Assembly: GCF_001955695.1 (NCBI RefSeq)
Contig: NZ_CP019236.1
Span: forward strand, 3,534,001-3,598,000
Length of the DNA: 64,000 nt
Direction: 5' to 3'
Source of the DNA: Rhodoferax koreense
GTDB lineage: Bacteria > Pseudomonadota > Gammaproteobacteria > Burkholderiales > Burkholderiaceae_C
Made by a program: the position numbers and the translations under genes
Shown: positions 61,956 through 64,000 of the stretch, piece after piece
Numbering within the stretch: the stretch's first letter is position 1
How the letters are laid out: the number at the start of each line of letters is the position of its first letter
Notes under the pieces: generated by a model
What the model was told of the DNA's origin: nothing
Seen by the model: only the letters and a program-made list of their open reading frames with translations
Databases searched by the model: none

Positions 61956-63182
61956 ATGACCGACTACGACCAACTCGACGCCTGGATCGACGCCCATTTC
62001 GACGAACAGGTCGGCTTCCTGCAGCGCCTGGTACAGGTGCCCACCGACACGCCGCCTGGCAACAACGCGCCGCATGCCGAACGCACGGCCGAACTGCTGA
62101 CCGACTACGGCTTTGCCGTGGAGAAGCACGCCGTGCCCGCCGAAGAGGTGGCTGCGGCCGGCATGCAGAGCATCACCAACCTGATCGTGCGCCGCCGCTA
62201 TGCCGAAGGCGGCCCGGTGGTGGCACTCAACGCCCACGGCGACGTGGTGCCGCCCGGCGAGGGCTGGACCAAGCAGCCTTACGCCGGCGAGATCGAAGAC
62301 GGCAAGATCTACGGCCGCGCCACCGCGGTCAGCAAGGGCGACTTCTCCACCTTCACCTACGCGGTGCGCGCGCTCGAATCGCTGGGTGCACCGCTCAAGG
62401 GCGGCGTGGAACTGCACTTCACCTACGACGAGGAATTCGGCGGCGAACTCGGCCCGGGCTGGCTGCTCAGGCACGGCCACACCAAGCCCGACCTGCTGAT
62501 CGCCGCCGGTTTCTCCTACCAGGTGGTCACCGCGCACAACGGCTGCCTGCAAATGGAAGTCACGGTGCACGGCAAGATGGCGCACGCGGCCATTCCCGAG
62601 AGCGGCATCGACGCGATGCAGGCGGCGGTGCACATCCTGAACGCGCTGTACGCGCAGAACACGCTGTACAAGCAGGTCAGCTCCCAGGTCGAGGGCATCA
62701 ACCATCCCTACCTGAACGTCGGCACCATCGAAGGCGGCACCAACACCAACGTCGTGCCGGGCAAGGTGGTGTTCAAGCTCGACCGGCGCATGATCCCCGA
62801 GGAAAACCCGGCCGAGGTCGAAGCCCGCATCCGCGCGGTGATCGCCGAAGCCGCGGCGCAGTGCGCGGGCGTCACGGTCGACATCCGGCGCATGCTGCTG
62901 GCGAATTCGATGAAGCCGCTGGCGGGCAACAAGCCCCTGGTGCAGGCGATCCAGAAGCATGGCGAAGCCTTGTTCGGCGAACCGATTCCGGCGATGGGCA
63001 CGCCGCTCTACACCGACGTGCGTCTTTACGCCGAAGCCGGCATTCCCGGCGTGATTTACGGCGCCGGCCCGCGCACCGTGCTCGAGTCCCACGCCAAGCG
63101 CGCCGACGAACGCCTCGATCTGGAGGACTTGCGCCGCGCCACCAAGGTGATCGCTCGCACGCTGCGCGACCTGCTCGGCTAG
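61956..63182 (+). CDS. M20 family metallohydrolase with altered metal site
   Basis: A 408-residue ArgE/DapE-like hydrolase. NAHGDVVPP (H94, D96) and FTYDEEFGGE (E159, E160) are as expected. The bridging-Asp motif reads YGRATAVSKGDF, with Ser126 where GRGxxDxKGG has Asp. The final His is in VLESHAKRADE. This belongs to an M20 subgroup with that variant, perhaps using a single metal or a nearby Asp129. It follows uraD-allC by 34 bp, so it may act on a ureide such as ureidoglycolate, or on an unrelated amide. The stop overlaps that of the convergent Crp/Fnr gene. Confidence 0.85.
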   Translation: MTDYDQLDAWIDAHFDEQVGFLQRLVQVPTDTPPGNNAPHAERTAELLTDYGFAVEKHAVPAEEVAAAGMQSITNLIVRRRYAEGGPVVALNAHGDVVPPGEGWTKQPYAGEIEDGKIYGRATAVSKGDFSTFTYAVRALESLGAPLKGGVELHFTYDEEFGGELGPGWLLRHGHTKPDLLIAAGFSYQVVTAHNGCLQMEVTVHGKMAHAAIPESGIDAMQAAVHILNALYAQNTLYKQVSSQVEGINHPYLNVGTIEGGTNTNVVPGKVVFKLDRRMIPEENPAEVEARIRAVIAEAAAQCAGVTVDIRRMLLANSMKPLAGNKPLVQAIQKHGEALFGEPIPAMGTPLYTDVRLYAEAGIPGVIYGAGPRTVLESHAKRADERLDLEDLRRATKVIARTLRDLLG

Positions 63183-63931
63183 AACTTGCCGCTGCGGGCG
63201 GCGGACAGGAAGGCCGTGAGTTGCGCGACATCGTGGACCAGCACGCTGCTGCCTTCCACCGCGACCAACCGTGCGGCGATCAGTTCCTTGAAACAGCGCG
63301 ACAGGGTCTCCGGTGTCAGGCTCAGGTGGCCGGCCACCACGTTCTTGCGGATCGACAGCCGGATCTGCGCCGTCTTCGCGCCATCGCCCGGCACCAGCCG
63401 CAGCAGGTAACGCACCAGCCGCAAGGTGGGCGGCTGCAGCGAATACGCCTCGATGTCGTCGACGATGCCCTTCACCCGCGAAGACAGGCTGCGCAGCATC
63501 GCCATCGCGAAGGCGCTGTTGCGCTCGATCAGTTGCACGATGGCGTCTCGCGGCAGGTAGAGGAACAGCGAATCCTCCAGCGCCTGAACATTCAGGAAAT
63601 AGCCCTCGCCGTTGAGCATGGTGATGTCGCCGAAACAGCCTCCCTGCCCGATCAGCTGGATCGGCTTGTCCGCGCCCTGCCACGACAGCAGCGACATCTT
63701 GATCTGCCCGTAGACGACGACGTGGAAACCATCGCAAGGATCGCCCTGGCGGTACAGGACCTCCTTGCGCCTGGCACGCACCCGCCGGGCCTTGGCGGCC
63801 AGCAAGGCCAGGTCTTCGTCGCCTGCATGGCGGAACAGGGGCACGTTGCGCAGCAGCTGCAGCAGCGTGGCCTGGGTGGGGATCGGCGTGATGTTGCCAC
63901 CGAACACCGCCGGAGGCCCGTCGGCGCCCAT
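63179..63931 (-). CDS. Crp/Fnr family transcriptional regulator
   Basis: A 250-residue regulator from ATG 63931; an ATG at 63979 would add 16 residues and overlap the upstream gene. The cyclic-nucleotide-binding fold spans about 20-140 (VLYRQGDPCDGFHVVVYGQI and GQGGCFGDITMLNGEGYF). The HTH is RKNVVAGHLSLTPETLSRCF (about 190-209), followed by KELIAARLV. No N-terminal Cys cluster, so not an Fnr-type oxygen sensor. Effector unknown; the CHASE2 cyclase 22 kb away is a possible cAMP source. Confidence 0.88.
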   Translation of the reverse strand: MGADGPPAVFGGNITPIPTQATLLQLLRNVPLFRHAGDEDLALLAAKARRVRARRKEVLYRQGDPCDGFHVVVYGQIKMSLLSWQGADKPIQLIGQGGCFGDITMLNGEGYFLNVQALEDSLFLYLPRDAIVQLIERNSAFAMAMLRSLSSRVKGIVDDIEAYSLQPPTLRLVRYLLRLVPGDGAKTAQIRLSIRKNVVAGHLSLTPETLSRCFKELIAARLVAVEGSSVLVHDVAQLTAFLSAARSGKF

Positions 63932-63957
63932 GGTGCCGCCGGCCGCAGGGCCGGCCT

Positions 63958-64000
63958 CAGGCCGTGGCCGAGCGGGCATGGTTCACCAGCATGATCGACA
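63958..64000 (-). CDS. C-terminal end of an unidentified gene
   Basis: On the minus strand the frame ends SIMLVNHARSATA followed by TGA at 63960-63958, 27 bp upstream of the preferred Crp/Fnr start. Only about 13 residues are inside the window, so neither the product nor the reality of the gene can be established. It is listed because the gene order suggests an upstream partner of the regulator. Confidence 0.3.

Overview
The window reads as a chromosomal stretch of a high-GC betaproteobacterium, most likely Burkholderiales, family Comamonadaceae (inference). The grounds are strong G/C third positions, betaproteobacterial gene families (Bug/TctC binding protein, a PEP-CTERM protein, a uraD-allC fusion) and short dispersed repeats of types I associate with this family. 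No rRNA, tRNA or CRISPR was found.

Layout. 1-2.9 kb: end of an assimilatory nitrate reductase (nasA), then ybiB and the siroheme gene cobA. 2.95-6.1 kb (minus): a compact four-gene cassette with a Tat-like-signal substrate candidate, a PqqD-like protein, an HprK-related kinase and a nucleotidyltransferase. This is the HPr-rel-A type system, whose function is undescribed as far as I know. 6.4-12.6 kb: trhO, a glutathione transferase, a nitronate monooxygenase-like flavoprotein, an acyl-CoA dehydrogenase and etfBA. 12.7-20.6 kb: an accessory island. It holds two full copies and two fragments of a Mu-like early module (one-TM protein, GemA, Mor), an array of small lower-GC orphan genes each followed by a related 3' sequence element, an inverted-repeat cluster, and an amidase/TetR pair.

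20.6-29.3 kb: a PEP-CTERM protein, an MscS channel, a histone-deacetylase-like hydrolase, then moxR-DUF58-transglutaminase-mltB. 29.3-42 kb: signalling and envelope genes. These are a diguanylate cyclase, an operon with an orphan FlgH-like lipoprotein, a YjfB-like protein, a GAF/HD-GYP phosphodiesterase, a FecR-OmpA pair, a CHASE2 cyclase and trxC. 43-53 kb: a catabolic operon with two SDR dehydrogenases, a BKACE enzyme and a complete Liv-type ABC importer, divergent from a PucR-type regulator. 53-57.8 kb: a SUI1 factor, an aldo/keto reductase, vapBC, rhlE and a Bug protein. 57.9-63.2 kb: ureide (purine) catabolism with hiuH, a GntR regulator, puuE, fused uraD-allC and an M20 hydrolase, followed by a Crp/Fnr regulator.

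How the genes work together. NasA needs siroheme-dependent nitrite reductase downstream, which explains cobA. EtfBA accepts electrons from the acyl-CoA dehydrogenase. The Liv/BKACE operon is laid out to import a 3-hydroxy acid, oxidise it and split the beta-keto acid with acetyl-CoA. HiuH, UraD, PuuE and AllC cover hydroxyisourate to ureidoglycolate. The strongest candidates for something undescribed are the PqqD/HprK-like/nucleotidyltransferase cassette, the Mu-like island with its cassette-like array, and the BKACE operon.
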